DNA of 64,000 nt. Origin: Synechococcus sp. ATX 2A4. Lineage in GTDB: Bacteria > Cyanobacteriota > Cyanobacteriia > PCC-6307 > Cyanobiaceae. The stretch covers positions 1-64,000 of the forward strand of contig NZ_JAGQCV010000003.1 of the NCBI RefSeq assembly GCF_024346375.1, read 5' to 3'. This document shows, in pieces, positions 1 through 9,449 of this stretch. The notes under the pieces are model-generated. The model was not told the DNA's origin. It did no database searches and saw nothing but the letters and a program-made list of their open reading frames with translations. Positions within the stretch are counted from its first letter, which is position 1; each line of letters starts with the position of its first letter. The translations under genes were made by a program, and so were the position numbers.

Positions 1-129
1 TTCGAAACCTTCTACACGAAGAACATTCTTCTGAATGAAGGTCTGCGTGCCTGGATGGCACCGGCTGACCAGCCGCATGAAAACTTCGTCTTCCCTGAAG
101 AGGTTCTGCCCCGTGGTAACGCTCTCTAG
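1..129 (+). CDS. psbD: Photosystem II D2 protein, C-terminal fragment
   Basis: This is the last 42 codons of the photosystem II reaction-centre protein D2, cut by the window start. The readable frame begins [14 protein letters not shown] and ends VLPRGNAL before TAG at 127-129, which is the conserved D2 C-terminus. D2 binds the PSII primary electron acceptors in the thylakoid membrane with D1. The frame overlaps the downstream psbC start by 17 nt, the classic psbD-psbC arrangement, so the two genes should be co-transcribed. The short open frame was missed by ATG-based calling. Identification is secure although only the tail is present. Confidence 0.96.
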
Positions 130-1501
130 TCCTTCTCTTACGGCCGTCGGCGGCAAAGACCTGGACTCCACCGGTTATGCCTGGTGGGCCGGCAATGCAC
201 GCCTGATCAACCTGTCTGGTCGTCTGCTTGGGGCCCACGTGGCCCACGCCGGCCTGATGGTGTTCTGGGCCGGCGCCATGATGCTGTTCGAGGTGAGCCA
301 CTTCACCTTCGACAAACCGATGTACGAACAGGGCCTGATCCTGTTCCCGCACGTGGCCACCCTTGGCTACGGCGTCGGTCCCGGTGGTGAGGTCACCAGC
401 CTCTACCCCTTCTTCGTTGTCGGTGTTCTGCACCTGATCAGCTCGGCCGTTCTCGGCCTGGGCGGTTTGTATCACGCCCTGCGCGGCCCTGAGATCCTTG
501 AGAACTACTCCTCCTTCTTCTCTCAGGATTGGCGTGATAAGAACCAGATGACCAACATCATCGGCTACCACCTCATCCTGCTGGGTGTGGGTTGTCTGCT
601 GCTGGTGTTCAAGGCGATGTTCTTCGGCGGTGTCTACGACACCTGGGCCCCTGGCGGCGGCGATGTGCGCATCATCACCAACCCCACCCTCAGCCCCGGT
701 GTGATTTTCGGTTATCTGTTCCGCGCCCCCTTCGGTGGCGAGGGCTGGATCATCGGCGTCAACTCCATGGAAGACATCATCGGCGGCCACATCTGGCTCG
801 GCCTGATCTGCATCTTCGGTGGCATCTGGCACGTGGTCACCAAGCCGTTCGGCTGGGTGCGCCGCGCCTTCATCTGGAACGGTGAGGCCTACCTCAGCTA
901 CAGCCTGGGCGCCCTGAGCTTCATGAGCTTCATCGCCTCGGCCTACATCTGGTTCAACAACACCGCTTATCCCTCTGAGTTCTACGGCCCCACCAACGCC
1001 GAGTCTTCACAGGCCCAGAGCTTCACCTTCCTGGTGCGTGACCAGCGCCTGGGCGCCAACATCGGTTCGGCCATGGGCCCCACCGGCCTTGGCAAATACC
1101 TGATGCGCTCCCCCACCGGTGAGATCATCTTCGGTGGTGAAACCATGCGCTTCTGGGACTTCCGCGGTCCCTGGCTTGAGCCCCTGCGTGGCCCCAATGG
1201 CCTCAGCCTCGACAAGCTCCAGAACGACATTCAGCCCTGGCAAGTGCGCCGGGCCGCTGAATACATGACCCACGCACCGAACGCCTCCCTCAACTCCGTG
1301 GGCGGCATCATCACCGAGCCCAACTCGGTGAACTTCGTGAACGTGCGCCAATGGCTCTCGGCCACCCAGTTCGTGCTCGCCTTCTTCTTCCTGGTGGGCC
1401 ACCTCTGGCATGCAGGCCGCGCCCGCGCTGCTGCTGCTGGTTTTGAAAAGGGCATCGACCGCAAGGCCGAGCCCACCCTGGCCATGCCGGACCTCGACTG
1501 A
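113..1501 (+). CDS. psbC: Photosystem II CP43 chlorophyll-binding protein
   Basis: CP43 is an inner antenna protein of photosystem II. It binds chlorophyll a in the thylakoid membrane and contributes ligands to the oxygen-evolving Mn4CaO5 cluster. The GTG at 113 is chosen because it gives the family-typical N-terminus MVTLSSPS and lies inside psbD, with a purine-rich GAAGAGG stretch upstream. An ATG at 35 in the same frame would add 26 unrelated residues. The 462-residue product has six membrane helices, repeated chlorophyll-binding His residues, and the lumenal loop GGETMRFWD. That loop holds Glu343 and Arg346, which correspond to the CP43 Glu354/Arg357 pair that contacts the Mn cluster. It ends just before a strong terminator. 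Confidence 0.98.
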
Positions 1502-1522
1502 GCTCCGCTGGTTTCTGCCCTA

Positions 1523-1547
1523 CCCCTGGCTCCGCCGGGGGTTTTTT
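1523..1547 (+). terminator. Rho-independent terminator of psbDC
   Basis: An 8-bp stem (CCCCTGGC paired with GCCGGGGG, one T-G wobble) has a 3-nt loop and is followed by six T residues. It lies 22 nt after the psbC stop, so it should end the psbD-psbC transcript. Confidence 0.9.
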
Positions 1548-1609
1548 CATGGGCAGCCAGGCCAGACAGACTTGGTGATGCTTTGCCGCCGGGAGGACAC
1601 AGTCCAGTG

Positions 1610-2524
1610 ATGCCAGCCCCCTCGGCTCTTCGTAGCTTTGAGAGACACCGCGAGTTTCCCGTGAGCATCCGCCCCTCCGCAGGCCTCATGGTTGCCGCAG
1701 CAGCCCTCCCGCTGGCCTTGGGGCCATTCGCAGCTGCTCTGCCGGCGGCCGCCAAGAAAGCCTCCGTCGATTTCCCGCGCAATGGCGTGGTCTGCGATCA
1801 GGCCACAAAGATGTGCTTTGACCGCACAGGGGTGTCGGTGACGCTCACCCGGGAGTTTTTCGGCCGCAGCGCCGAACGGGAGCTGATCCGCAAGCTGTCA
1901 GGCAGCAACCGTCCCACCCAGTTCAAGCTCAGCAACGGTGATGTCTGCGATGTACGGCGGCAGACCTGCTGGGACGATGGCTGGGGCGGCAAGAACATCA
2001 GCAAGGCGTTGAGCAAGCAGTTGTTCGGCAACAACGGCGCCTGGCGCAACCCTGGATCCAACAACAACAGCTGGAACAACAGCAACAACAATGGTTGGAA
2101 TAACAACAACAGCGGCGGAGGCTGGAATAACAACAATGGTTGGAATAACAACAACAACTGGCAGCAGCAAGGTCAGGGCAACACCGCCTGCGAGTTGCGG
2201 CAGGGGAACCGCCGCCTCTTCAATGGCAACTGCGTGCTCAATCGGCGCGAATTGTCGAGTGGCATGGCTTACAACGTGGAGCTCGGCGATGGGCGCCGCT
2301 ACAGCTTCTTCAACCGGCAAGGCAATCTTGTGCTCAGGGATGCCAGCGGTGTCTGGCCTGTGCAGGTGAGCAACCGCAACGGCAACGTGAGCTTCCGCTG
2401 GTCTGACCTGCGGCTTGAGGCCCAGGACAGCCGTTGGAACAACCAGGGCCAGCCAGGCGGGGTCGAAGAGGTCAACCCCACAGGTTTGTTCCTTCAGAAC
2501 CTGTTCAACACCCTCTTCCGTTGA
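1610..2524 (+). CDS. Secreted Asn-rich protein, YcgJ/Fels-1-like N-terminal domain
   Basis: A putative exported protein of about 304 residues. It has an N-terminal hydrophobic Ala-rich signal segment ending near ALPAAA. Next comes a Cys-containing domain with paired GVVCD...MCFDRTGVSVTLTREF and GDVCDVRRQTC motifs, which resembles the YcgJ (Fels-1 prophage-like) family. Residues of roughly 150-190 form a striking Asn/Trp/Gly linker with repeats such as WNNNNGWNNNNN. The C-terminal domain (CELRQGNRRLFNG onward) contains further Cys residues and beta-like sequence. A GGGAGG at 1591-1596 supports starting at GTG 1607 or ATG 1610; GTG 1661 would also leave a signal peptide. The function is unknown and the family assignment is tentative. 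Confidence 0.75.
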   Translation: MPAPSALRSFERHREFPVSIRPSAGLMVAAAALPLALGPFAAALPAAAKKASVDFPRNGVVCDQATKMCFDRTGVSVTLTREFFGRSAERELIRKLSGSNRPTQFKLSNGDVCDVRRQTCWDDGWGGKNISKALSKQLFGNNGAWRNPGSNNNSWNNSNNNGWNNNNSGGGWNNNNGWNNNNNWQQQGQGNTACELRQGNRRLFNGNCVLNRRELSSGMAYNVELGDGRRYSFFNRQGNLVLRDASGVWPVQVSNRNGNVSFRWSDLRLEAQDSRWNNQGQPGGVEEVNPTGLFLQNLFNTLFR

Positions 2525-2561
2525 CCAACTGCTGACCAACTGCTGAACCGCTCTCAGCCCC

Positions 2562-3167
2562 TCAAGCACTCGCTTGCAGGGCGCCGGCATCTTTCAACCA
2601 GCGGCGCAACAGCGGCAGGCTGAGGCCGATCACATTGCTCACGCAGCCCTCGATGCTCTCCACCAGCAAGCCGCCGCGGCCTTCCAGGGCAAAACCACCC
2701 GCACAGCCGAGCGGTTCACCGCTGGCCACGTAGGCCTCGATTTCAGCGGCTTCGAGCTGGGCGAACTGCACGCGGGTGGTCACGCTGGCCAGGCGCGGTG
2801 CGCCGCTGCCCAGCAGGCAATGGCCCGTGTGCAGCTCGCCCCAGCATCCAGACATGCGCTGCCAACGCTCGATCGCCTGGCGGGCGTCCCTGGGTTTGCC
2901 GTGGATCTCGCCCTCAAACACGAACAACGAATCACAGCCCAGCACGAGCCCCGGGCCGTGGGCAGCGGGGGCGCCGCCGGCGAGAGTGGTGGCCACGGCC
3001 TCAGCTTTGGCCGCGGCCAGCTGCCGGGCCAGCGCACAGGGGTCGGGGGCCACGATCGTGGCTTCATCGAAGCCGCTGGCCAGGGCGCGATGGGGAATGC
3101 AGGCCCGCTCCAGCAGCAGGCGGCGGGCCGGGGAGGCGGAAGCAAGCACCAGGGGAGAGGTGAACAC
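2562..3167 (-). CDS. maf: Maf-like nucleoside triphosphate pyrophosphatase
   Basis: A Maf family house-cleaning enzyme that hydrolyses non-canonical or excess nucleoside triphosphates to the monophosphate and pyrophosphate in the cytoplasm. The 201-residue product opens with the family signature LASASPARR near residue 7. It also contains the acidic block [17 protein letters not shown], with the expected catalytic Asp, and the C-terminal motif [11 protein letters not shown]. The GTG at 3165-3167 ([12 protein letters not shown]) is chosen because it gives the normal Maf length; the frame stays open upstream but that extension is low complexity. It is convergent with the preceding secreted-protein gene and divergent from the small gene at 3283. 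Which nucleotide it prefers cannot be told from sequence. Confidence 0.92.
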   Translation of the reverse strand: MFTSPLVLASASPARRLLLERACIPHRALASGFDEATIVAPDPCALARQLAAAKAEAVATTLAGGAPAAHGPGLVLGCDSLFVFEGEIHGKPRDARQAIERWQRMSGCWGELHTGHCLLGSGAPRLASVTTRVQFAQLEAAEIEAYVASGEPLGCAGGFALEGRGGLLVESIEGCVSNVIGLSLPLLRRWLKDAGALQASA

Positions 3168-3282
3168 GGCGGTATGGAGGGACAACTGCAAGGCGCAAAA
3201 GGGAGCGAACCAGGGGCTGCTCGCCCAGCCTGGGGGCGGAAGCCACCGCCGGCCGGCGCAGGGATTGGGGAGAATCAACCCC

Positions 3283-3654
3283 ATGGACCCCATCCTGGAC
3301 AACCCTCGCTCGCTGGCCCGCGCCGCCAGCGCCATGCGCTGCCTGCCGTTTCGCCTCAACCTCTACCGCCTGCTGGAGCATGAGCCGCTCAGCAGTGTGG
3401 CGCTGTGGGCCCGCGCCGATGCGGACACGCTCTGCAGCACCAGGTTGACGCCCGACGACACCGAAAATCTGTTCATCTGGCTGATCCGGCTCGGCGTGCT
3501 GCGCCGTGAAGTGGATGGCCAGGGGCTCACGGAACGGGTGCGGCTCACCCCCATGGGCCGCCAGCTGTTGACCGGCTGGGGGAACGAAATTCCACCCGCC
3601 GGCTGGAATGAACAGCTGCGCCATGCGATCAGCCGCTACCGGCCGCGCCTGTGA
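3283..3654 (+). CDS. Small conserved cyanobacterial protein, possible Npun_F0494 family
   Basis: A 123-residue soluble protein with no catalytic motif that I recognise. It reads [18 protein letters not shown] near the N-terminus and then [12 protein letters not shown] and [12 protein letters not shown]. That layout suggests a small winged-helix-like fold, and recalls the uncharacterised cyanobacterial family named after Npun_F0494; I assign this by memory of the motif and hold it loosely. The ATG at 3283 is the first good start after the divergent maf gene. The stop overlaps the GTG start of cobQ by 3 nt, so the two are probably translated together. Confidence 0.75.
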   Translation: MDPILDNPRSLARAASAMRCLPFRLNLYRLLEHEPLSSVALWARADADTLCSTRLTPDDTENLFIWLIRLGVLRREVDGQGLTERVRLTPMGRQLLTGWGNEIPPAGWNEQLRHAISRYRPRL

Positions 3655-5237
3655 CCGCTCCTGTGACCATGCCGGCCCCAGGTTCCGGCCAAGTGCCGCC
3701 AGCATTGATGGTGCTGGGCACCAGCAGCGGCGCCGGCAAATCCCTGATGACGGCAGCGCTCTGCCGGGTGCTGCGGCGCCGCGGCGAAACACCGGTGCCC
3801 TTCAAGGGGCAGAACATGAGCCTCAACGCCTGGGTGGATGAGGACGGCGGTGAAATGGCCTACAGCCAGGCGCTGCAGGCCTGGGCGGCGGGCCTGGAGC
3901 CGCGGGTGGCGATGAACCCGGTGCTGCTCAAGCCGCAGGGCGACAGCACCAGCGAGGTGATCCACATGGGCCGCGCGGTGGGCACGGCCCGCGCCGAGCA
4001 CTACTACCGCGACTGGTTCCGCCCCGGTTGGCAGGCGATTCGCCAGGGGCTCGAGGAGCTGCGGCTCAGCCATCCCGGCGGGCGGTTGGTGCTGGAGGGG
4101 GCCGGCAGCCCGGTGGAGGTGAACCTGCAGGCCCGGGATCTCACCAACCTGCGCCTGGCCCAGTTCCTACGGGCGCGCTGCCTGCTGGTGGCCGACATTG
4201 AGCGCGGCGGTGTGTTCGCGCAGATCGTTGGCACCCTGGCCCTGCTCAGACCGGTGGAGCGCCCGCTGATCCGGGGCATCCTGATCAACCGTTTCCGCGG
4301 GCGGCGGCAGCTGTTCGACGCAGGGCGCCAGTGGCTGGAGCAGGAAACGGGGATTCCGGTGCTGGGCGTGATGCCCTGGCTCGATGAACTCTTCCCACCG
4401 GAAGATTCGCTCGATCTGCTGGAACGGCGGGCCCGCAAACCCGAGGCGGAGCTGGAGATCGCCGTGGTGCGGCTGCCGTCGATCAGCAACTTCTCCGACT
4501 TCGATCCGCTGGAGGCCGAACCGAGTGTGCGCCTGCGCTGGGTGCGGCCCGGGGATCCGCTCGGCCAGCCCGATGCGGTGATCCTGCCCGGCAGCAAGCA
4601 GACCCTGCGGGATCTGGCCGCGCTCAAGGAGAGCCCGCTGGCCGATGCGCTGCTGCGATTCGTGGCTGGCGGCGGCCACCTGTTCGGCCTCTGCGGCGGC
4701 CTGCAGATGCTGGGGGAACGGCTCGAGGATCCGCAGGGGCTGGAGGGGGGCGCAGGAACGGCCACCGGGGAGGATGGGCGCGGACTCGGGCTGCTGCCAC
4801 TGGCCACCCGCTTTGTGGCAGGGAAAACCCTGCGTCAGCGCCGCGAGCTGGCCTGCTGGCCCGCGGCGGGCACACCGCTGGAAGGCTTCGAGCTGCATCA
4901 GGGGCACACCGAGTGCCTCGATTCCGCTCGCTGCCAGCCGCTGGCGGCGGGTGAAGCGGGCGCCGGGTTGGGCTGGTGGTCGGGCAGGGTGGCCGGCTCC
5001 TACCTGCACGGCCTGTTCGAAAACGGCCGCTGGCGGCGGCAGTGGCTCAATCAGCTGCGCGAAGCGCGCGGGCTCAGCGCCCTGCCGCTGGATGTGCCGC
5101 ATCACGGCCTGCAGCGCGAAGGCTTGCTCGATCGCCTCGCCGACGCCTTTGAAGCGGAGGTGAACCTGGCGCCACTGCTGAACGCGAGCGGCCCCCAGCC
5201 CGCTTGCGTCCTCCCCCCTTCGCTCCGCCATGCCTGA
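3651..5237 (+). CDS. cobQ: Cobyric acid synthase (amidating adenosylcobyrinate a,c-diamide)
   Basis: CobQ/CbiP amidates adenosylcobyrinic acid a,c-diamide at four side chains, using glutamine and ATP, on the way to cobamide cofactors. The 528-residue product has the N-terminal dethiobiotin-synthetase-like ATP-binding domain, with the P-loop GTSSGAGKS at residues 23-31 and [11 protein letters not shown] soon after. The C-terminal class I glutamine amidotransferase domain has the nucleophile Cys348 in [10 protein letters not shown] and a late His in YLHGLFEN. The GTG at 3651 overlaps the preceding stop; ATG 3669 is an in-frame alternative. The next gene starts inside its last codons. Confidence 0.96.
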   Translation: MTAPVTMPAPGSGQVPPALMVLGTSSGAGKSLMTAALCRVLRRRGETPVPFKGQNMSLNAWVDEDGGEMAYSQALQAWAAGLEPRVAMNPVLLKPQGDSTSEVIHMGRAVGTARAEHYYRDWFRPGWQAIRQGLEELRLSHPGGRLVLEGAGSPVEVNLQARDLTNLRLAQFLRARCLLVADIERGGVFAQIVGTLALLRPVERPLIRGILINRFRGRRQLFDAGRQWLEQETGIPVLGVMPWLDELFPPEDSLDLLERRARKPEAELEIAVVRLPSISNFSDFDPLEAEPSVRLRWVRPGDPLGQPDAVILPGSKQTLRDLAALKESPLADALLRFVAGGGHLFGLCGGLQMLGERLEDPQGLEGGAGTATGEDGRGLGLLPLATRFVAGKTLRQRRELACWPAAGTPLEGFELHQGHTECLDSARCQPLAAGEAGAGLGWWSGRVAGSYLHGLFENGRWRRQWLNQLREARGLSALPLDVPHHGLQREGLLDRLADAFEAEVNLAPLLNASGPQPACVLPPSLRHA

Positions 5238-5493
5238 GGTCCCGCCAAACCCAGCGCCCGTGGTGGCGATCCAGTGGCCCGACGGCAGCACCACCAGGGC
5301 GCCCGTGGGCAGCGACTGGCTGCAGGCCGCAGCAGCGGCCGGGGTGGTGATTCCCACCGGCTGCCTCGGCGGCAGCTGCGGTGCCTGCGAGATCGACGTC
5401 AATGGCGAGGTGCTGAGGGCCTGCATCGCTGCGGTTCCCGCCTGCGGCAGCGGCGTCCTGCAGGTGGAGCTGGCGGTTGATCCCTACTGGTGA
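5230..5493 (+). CDS. Small plant-type 2Fe-2S ferredoxin
   Basis: An 87-residue ferredoxin-fold protein. The cluster ligands are visible as Cys45-x4-Cys50-x2-Cys53 in [13 protein letters not shown], with the fourth Cys at residue 65 in VLRAC. The spacing matches plant-type [2Fe-2S] ferredoxins, but the protein is shorter and more divergent than the main photosynthetic PetF, so its electron partner is unknown. Its ATG lies 8 nt inside the end of cobQ, suggesting translational coupling. Its stop overlaps the convergent mnmA 3' end by 10 nt. Confidence 0.9.
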   Translation: MPEVPPNPAPVVAIQWPDGSTTRAPVGSDWLQAAAAAGVVIPTGCLGGSCGACEIDVNGEVLRACIAAVPACGSGVLQVELAVDPYW

Positions 5494-6746
5494 ACTTCTG
5501 GGGCAATCAAGCCACCACCCAGCAGCACCTCCCCGGCATAAAACACCGCCGCCTGGCCGGGGGTGATCGAAAACTGCTCCTCAGCAAATTCCAGGCGGGC
5601 GCGGCTGGGCCGGCCCGCGGCCGTATCGGCGGCGGTGGCGGCCAGGGGGGTGAGCCGGGCGGCCACCGGAGCACTGCGGTAGCGCACCTGCACGTCGAGA
5701 TCCAGCGCCGCCTCGGGCGGATCAATCGACACCCAGTTGATGGCCCCCACCACACAGCCCCCCCGACCCGCCTCGGCCCGCGGCGCCACCACCACCCGGT
5801 TCATGGCGGCATCAAGGCGCACCACATGCAGCGGTTCGCTCCAGGCCACCCCCAGACCCTTGCGCTGGCCGATGGTGAAGTGCTCGATGCCGTCGTGCTG
5901 GCCCAGCACCCGCCCATCGCTCAGCACGATCTCCCCCTGGCGCGGCGGCAGGTAGGCATCCAGAAACGCCTTCATCGAGCCGTGGTGATCGGCCAGGCAG
6001 AGGTCCTGGGATTCAGGCTTCTTGGCCGTGCGCAGCCCGTAGCGCTCCGCCTCCAGCCGCGTGTCCGCCTTGGTGAGCTCCCCGAGCGGAAACACCAGCC
6101 GGCTGAGCACCTGCTGGGGCAGGTCGTAGAGGAAGTAGCTCTGGTCCTTGCGCGCATCCAGGCCGCGCAGCAACTGGGTGCGACCGGCCGATTCGGCCGC
6201 GTGCCGCAGGCGGGCGTAGTGGCCGGTGGCGATCCGGCCAATGCCGCGTTCGCGCTGCGCCCACTCCAGCATCGGCGAGAACTTCACCTCGCGGTTGCAG
6301 CGGGAGCAGGGCAGGGGCGTGACCCCGGCGGCATAGCCCTCCACCAGAAACCCGACGATCTGCTCCTCGAAGCGGGCGCGCGAATCCACCACGTGGTGGG
6401 GAATGGCCAGCTGTTCGCAGATCCCGGCGGCGTCCACCAGCCCTTCGGCGCAGCAGGTTCCCTTGCCGCTCATCAACCAGAGGGTGAGCCCCTCCACCTG
6501 CCAGCCAGCCTCCACCAGCAGCGCCGCGGTGAGCGAGCTGTCGACGCCACCGGAGAGCCCCACCGCCACGCGATGCTCGCCGGGCCAGCCCCGCAGGCGG
6601 CCGATCGCGGCAGCAGCGGGGGCAGCAGCAGAGCCCGCAGGAGTGGCAGAACGGGCGGCAGGAGCGCCGGTTGTGGCGGAGGGGGAGGAAGCCAAAGGAA
6701 GCAGTGCCGCCGGCGCGAGTGCGCAGCGTCGGGGCGTCTCCATCAT
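5484..6746 (-). CDS. mnmA: tRNA-specific 2-thiouridylase MnmA
   Basis: MnmA places sulfur on U34 of the tRNAs for Lys, Glu and Gln, using ATP and a persulfide relay. The 420-residue product has the PP-loop SGGVDSS at residues 65-71. The catalytic Cys pair is Cys147 in PCSRCN and Cys250 in SQDLC, both expected in the family. Typical blocks [16 protein letters not shown] and [11 protein letters not shown] are also present. The N-terminal 50 residues are Ala/Pro/Ser-rich and poorly conserved, so an internal start cannot be excluded. It is divergent from the NAD(P)H-hydrate repair gene, about 47 nt away. Confidence 0.95.
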   Translation of the reverse strand: MMETPRRCALAPAALLPLASSPSATTGAPAARSATPAGSAAAPAAAAIGRLRGWPGEHRVAVGLSGGVDSSLTAALLVEAGWQVEGLTLWLMSGKGTCCAEGLVDAAGICEQLAIPHHVVDSRARFEEQIVGFLVEGYAAGVTPLPCSRCNREVKFSPMLEWAQRERGIGRIATGHYARLRHAAESAGRTQLLRGLDARKDQSYFLYDLPQQVLSRLVFPLGELTKADTRLEAERYGLRTAKKPESQDLCLADHHGSMKAFLDAYLPPRQGEIVLSDGRVLGQHDGIEHFTIGQRKGLGVAWSEPLHVVRLDAAMNRVVVAPRAEAGRGGCVVGAINWVSIDPPEAALDLDVQVRYRSAPVAARLTPLAATAADTAAGRPSRARLEFAEEQFSITPGQAAVFYAGEVLLGGGLIAPEVHQ

Positions 6747-6793
6747 GAAGCGAAGCGCCCAGCTCGGTTGGGCGCCGCCCCTGGAGTGCTGCC

Positions 6794-8359
6794 ATGACCT
6801 GCTGGCCCGCCCGTGATGCCGCCCACCTGCTGGTGGAATCCGCGCCGATGGCGGCGTTGGAACAGCGCCTGTTCGCCAGCGGGCTGCCGGTTGAGGCGTT
6901 GATGGAAAAGGCAGCCCTGGCGATCAGCCGGGCGCTGCTGGCGCGGCCCGAACTGCTGCGCGATGGCGTGCTCGTGCTGGCAGGGCCGGGCCATAACGGC
7001 GGCGATGCGCTGGTGGTGGCACGGGAGCTGCACCTGGCCGGTATCGCCGTACGGCTGTGGAGTCCATTTGAGCGCCACAAACCCCTCACTGACGCCCATC
7101 TGCGCCATGCGGCCTGGCTGGGCATCGAGCGCCTGGCGGGGCCACCCGATCCGGCGGCGGCCGAGCTGTGGGTCGATGGGCTGTTCGGTATCGGCCAGCA
7201 CAGGCCGCCGGAGCCCCGGATCGCCACCCTGCTGGAGCAACGCCAACGGCTGATGGGCGGCCGGCTGGTGGCGATCGATGTGCCCACCGGCCTCTGCGCC
7301 GACAGCGGCCGGCCGCTGGGCTCCGTGGCCGCCTGCGCCACCATCACCTATTGCCTGGGCTTGCTGAAGCAGGGGCTGGTGCAGGACACGGCCCTGGCCT
7401 GGGTGGGCCAGCTGGAGCGCCTCGAGCTCGGGCTGCCGGCGGCGCTGCTGGCGGAGCTGCCCGCCGATCAACCGCTGGCGCTGCTGGGCGGCGACCGGGC
7501 CAGCGCGCCCTGGCCCCAGCGGCCGGTGGCGGCCAGCAAATACGGGCGGGGGCGCCTGCTGGTGGTGAGCGGCAGCGCCGCCTACCCCGGCGCCGGCCAG
7601 CTCAGCCTGCTGGGGGCCAGTGCCAGCGGCTGCGGCAGCCTGCGGGCGGCCCTGCCCCATGCACTGGCGGAGGGGATCTGGATGGTGCAGCCTCACGTTG
7701 TGATCAGCGCCGCCCTGGGGGAGCAGGCCGGCGGCGGGCTGGCGCTGGCGCAGCTGGCGGCTCCTGGGCTGTTGGAGCGGCTCGATGCCGTGCTGGTGGG
7801 GCCAGGCATCGGGGGCGGCAGCGGGGCTGCTTGCGGCGCGGGCAACGAAGCGCATGGCTGGGACGCGCTGCGCCGCTTTGAGGGCCTGTTGGTGCTCGAT
7901 GCCGACGGGCTCAACCGCCTGGCTGCCGGCGCCGCTGGAGCGCCGGAGGACTGGCTGCGGGGCCGGGCCGGAGCCACCTGGCTCACGCCCCACCAGGGAG
8001 AGTTCACCCGGCTGTTTCCCGACCTGGCCGGCGAGGCGCCGCTACGGGCCGCCGCCGCCGCCGCGCAGCGGTGCGGGGTGAGCCTGGCGCTCAAGGGGGC
8101 CCGCACCGTGGTGGCCGCTGCCGATGGGCGGCGCTGGCAAGTGCTCCATGCCGCCGCCGCCGCCGCCCGGGCCGGCCTGGGGGATGTGCTGGCGGGGTAT
8201 GCGGCCGGGCGAGGCGCCTGGGCCGCCGCCGGAGATGGGTCGCTGCTGGCGGCGGCAGTGCTCGACCATGCCGAAGCGGGCCTGGCCTGCGGGCGGCAAC
8301 GAGGGGCAGGGCAGGCCACGCCCCAGGCGGTGGCTGCGGCCTTGGGCGATGGCGGTTGA
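6794..8359 (+). CDS. nnr: Bifunctional NAD(P)H-hydrate epimerase / ADP-dependent dehydratase
   Basis: A two-domain metabolite-repair enzyme that restores damaged NADHX and NADPHX. The N-terminal YjeF/NnrE epimerase domain (about residues 1-220) contains [17 protein letters not shown] and the DVPTGL motif. The C-terminal carbohydrate-kinase-like NnrD dehydratase domain (about 240-521) starts at [13 protein letters not shown]. It also has [17 protein letters not shown] and [12 protein letters not shown], and ends with [10 protein letters not shown]. The usual GTGDVLAG loop is therefore altered to GLGDVLAG, a small departure from consensus. The domains are fused in one polypeptide, as is common in bacteria. 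Confidence 0.94.
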   Translation: MTCWPARDAAHLLVESAPMAALEQRLFASGLPVEALMEKAALAISRALLARPELLRDGVLVLAGPGHNGGDALVVARELHLAGIAVRLWSPFERHKPLTDAHLRHAAWLGIERLAGPPDPAAAELWVDGLFGIGQHRPPEPRIATLLEQRQRLMGGRLVAIDVPTGLCADSGRPLGSVAACATITYCLGLLKQGLVQDTALAWVGQLERLELGLPAALLAELPADQPLALLGGDRASAPWPQRPVAASKYGRGRLLVVSGSAAYPGAGQLSLLGASASGCGSLRAALPHALAEGIWMVQPHVVISAALGEQAGGGLALAQLAAPGLLERLDAVLVGPGIGGGSGAACGAGNEAHGWDALRRFEGLLVLDADGLNRLAAGAAGAPEDWLRGRAGATWLTPHQGEFTRLFPDLAGEAPLRAAAAAAQRCGVSLALKGARTVVAAADGRRWQVLHAAAAAARAGLGDVLAGYAAGRGAWAAAGDGSLLAAAVLDHAEAGLACGRQRGAGQATPQAVAAALGDGG

Positions 8360-8503
8360 AGGAGGCGAAACAGGCTCGAATCGTTCAATCAAACCGGCCA
8401 ATGTTTCCTTTTGCACGCAAAAAGTTGAAAGGTTGCTGAAATCACAGCCCCTTTTAAAAAACTGACCGGATAGTGACGACCTACAGCGGCCACAGGCTCC
8501 TCC

Positions 8504-9433
8504 ATGACAGCCTCCAGCCTCCAGGGCGAAAAAAGCACTCGGAGCCGCGGCGGGGATCCGATCAGCTGGTATCTCATCTCCATTGGCCGGGAACCGCTGC
8601 TCACCCCTGCAGAAGAGATCGAACTGGGCAATCAGGTGCAAGCCATGATGCTGCTCACCCAACCCACGGAGCCGGTTCAGCCCACCGATCAACAGCGCCA
8701 GACGATCCGGATCGGCCGCCGCTCCAAGCAACGGATGATGAAAGCCAACCTCCGGCTGGTGGTGAGCGTTGCCAAGAAATATCAGGGCAAGGGTCTGGAG
8801 CTGCTGGATCTGATCCAGGAAGGATCGCTCGGCCTGGAGCGGGCGGTGGAGAAATTCGATCCCACCCGCGGCTACAAGTTCTCCACCTATGCCTTCTGGT
8901 GGATCCGCCAGAGCATGACCCGCGCGATCGCCTGTCAGTCACGCACGATCCGCCTGCCGGTGCATCTGAGCGAACGGCTCACGGCCATCCGCCGCGTGAG
9001 CCTCGATCTGGCCCACAAGCTCGGCGCCATGCCCAGCCGCCGCGAAATCGCCGAGGCCATGGCGATGCCGATCGAAGAGCTCGATGCCCTGCTGGGCCAG
9101 GCACTGACCACCTCCAGCCTGGATGCGCCCGTGAACGGCGAAGAGGGCCGCAGCTTCCTGGGAGATCTGATCGCCGATCCCGCCAACGAGGAGCCGCTCG
9201 ATGTGGTGGAGCGCGGCATGCACCACGAGCAACTCAATCACTGGCTCAGCCATCTCTCCGAACAGGAGCGCCAGGTGCTCGAACTCCGCTTCGGGTTGCA
9301 CGGCGATGAGCGGCACACCCTCGCCGAAATCGGCCGTCGGCTTGAGGTGTCGCGCGAACGGGTGCGGCAGGTGGAACTCAAGGCGCTGCGAAAGCTGCGC
9401 AGCCTCACCCACCGGGTGCCCAGCCGGCTTTGA
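8504..9433 (+). CDS. Group 2 RNA polymerase sigma-70 factor
   Basis: A primary-like alternative sigma factor that directs core RNA polymerase to promoters, typical of the several group 2 sigmas of cyanobacteria. The 309-residue product lacks the long region 1.1. It starts with a region 1.2-like DPISWYLISIGREPLL. Region 2 reads RLVVSVAKKYQGKG, LLDLIQEGSLGL and YKFSTYAFWWIRQ, and region 4 ends with the helix-turn-helix TLAEIGRRLEVSRERVRQVE. Sequence alone does not say which of SigB to SigG type it is. About 145 nt of non-coding sequence upstream should hold its promoter. It is convergent with pdhA, 16 nt away. Confidence 0.95.
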   Translation: MTASSLQGEKSTRSRGGDPISWYLISIGREPLLTPAEEIELGNQVQAMMLLTQPTEPVQPTDQQRQTIRIGRRSKQRMMKANLRLVVSVAKKYQGKGLELLDLIQEGSLGLERAVEKFDPTRGYKFSTYAFWWIRQSMTRAIACQSRTIRLPVHLSERLTAIRRVSLDLAHKLGAMPSRREIAEAMAMPIEELDALLGQALTTSSLDAPVNGEEGRSFLGDLIADPANEEPLDVVERGMHHEQLNHWLSHLSEQERQVLELRFGLHGDERHTLAEIGRRLEVSRERVRQVELKALRKLRSLTHRVPSRL

Positions 9434-9449
9434 GGGCCGGCACCAAGGC

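Noticed and set aside
4167-5426. Long minus-strand open frame over cobQ
   Set aside because: It lies wholly across a well-supported gene in high-GC DNA, where third-position bias opens antisense frames. The translation has no recognisable domain. The same reasoning removes long frames such as 10603-12552 and 12898-14154 minus.
8920-8935. HIP1 palindrome GCGATCGC as a genome-wide signature
   Set aside because: Occurrences such as those near 8924, 50204 and 57483 are few, and not clearly above what a GC-rich sequence would give.
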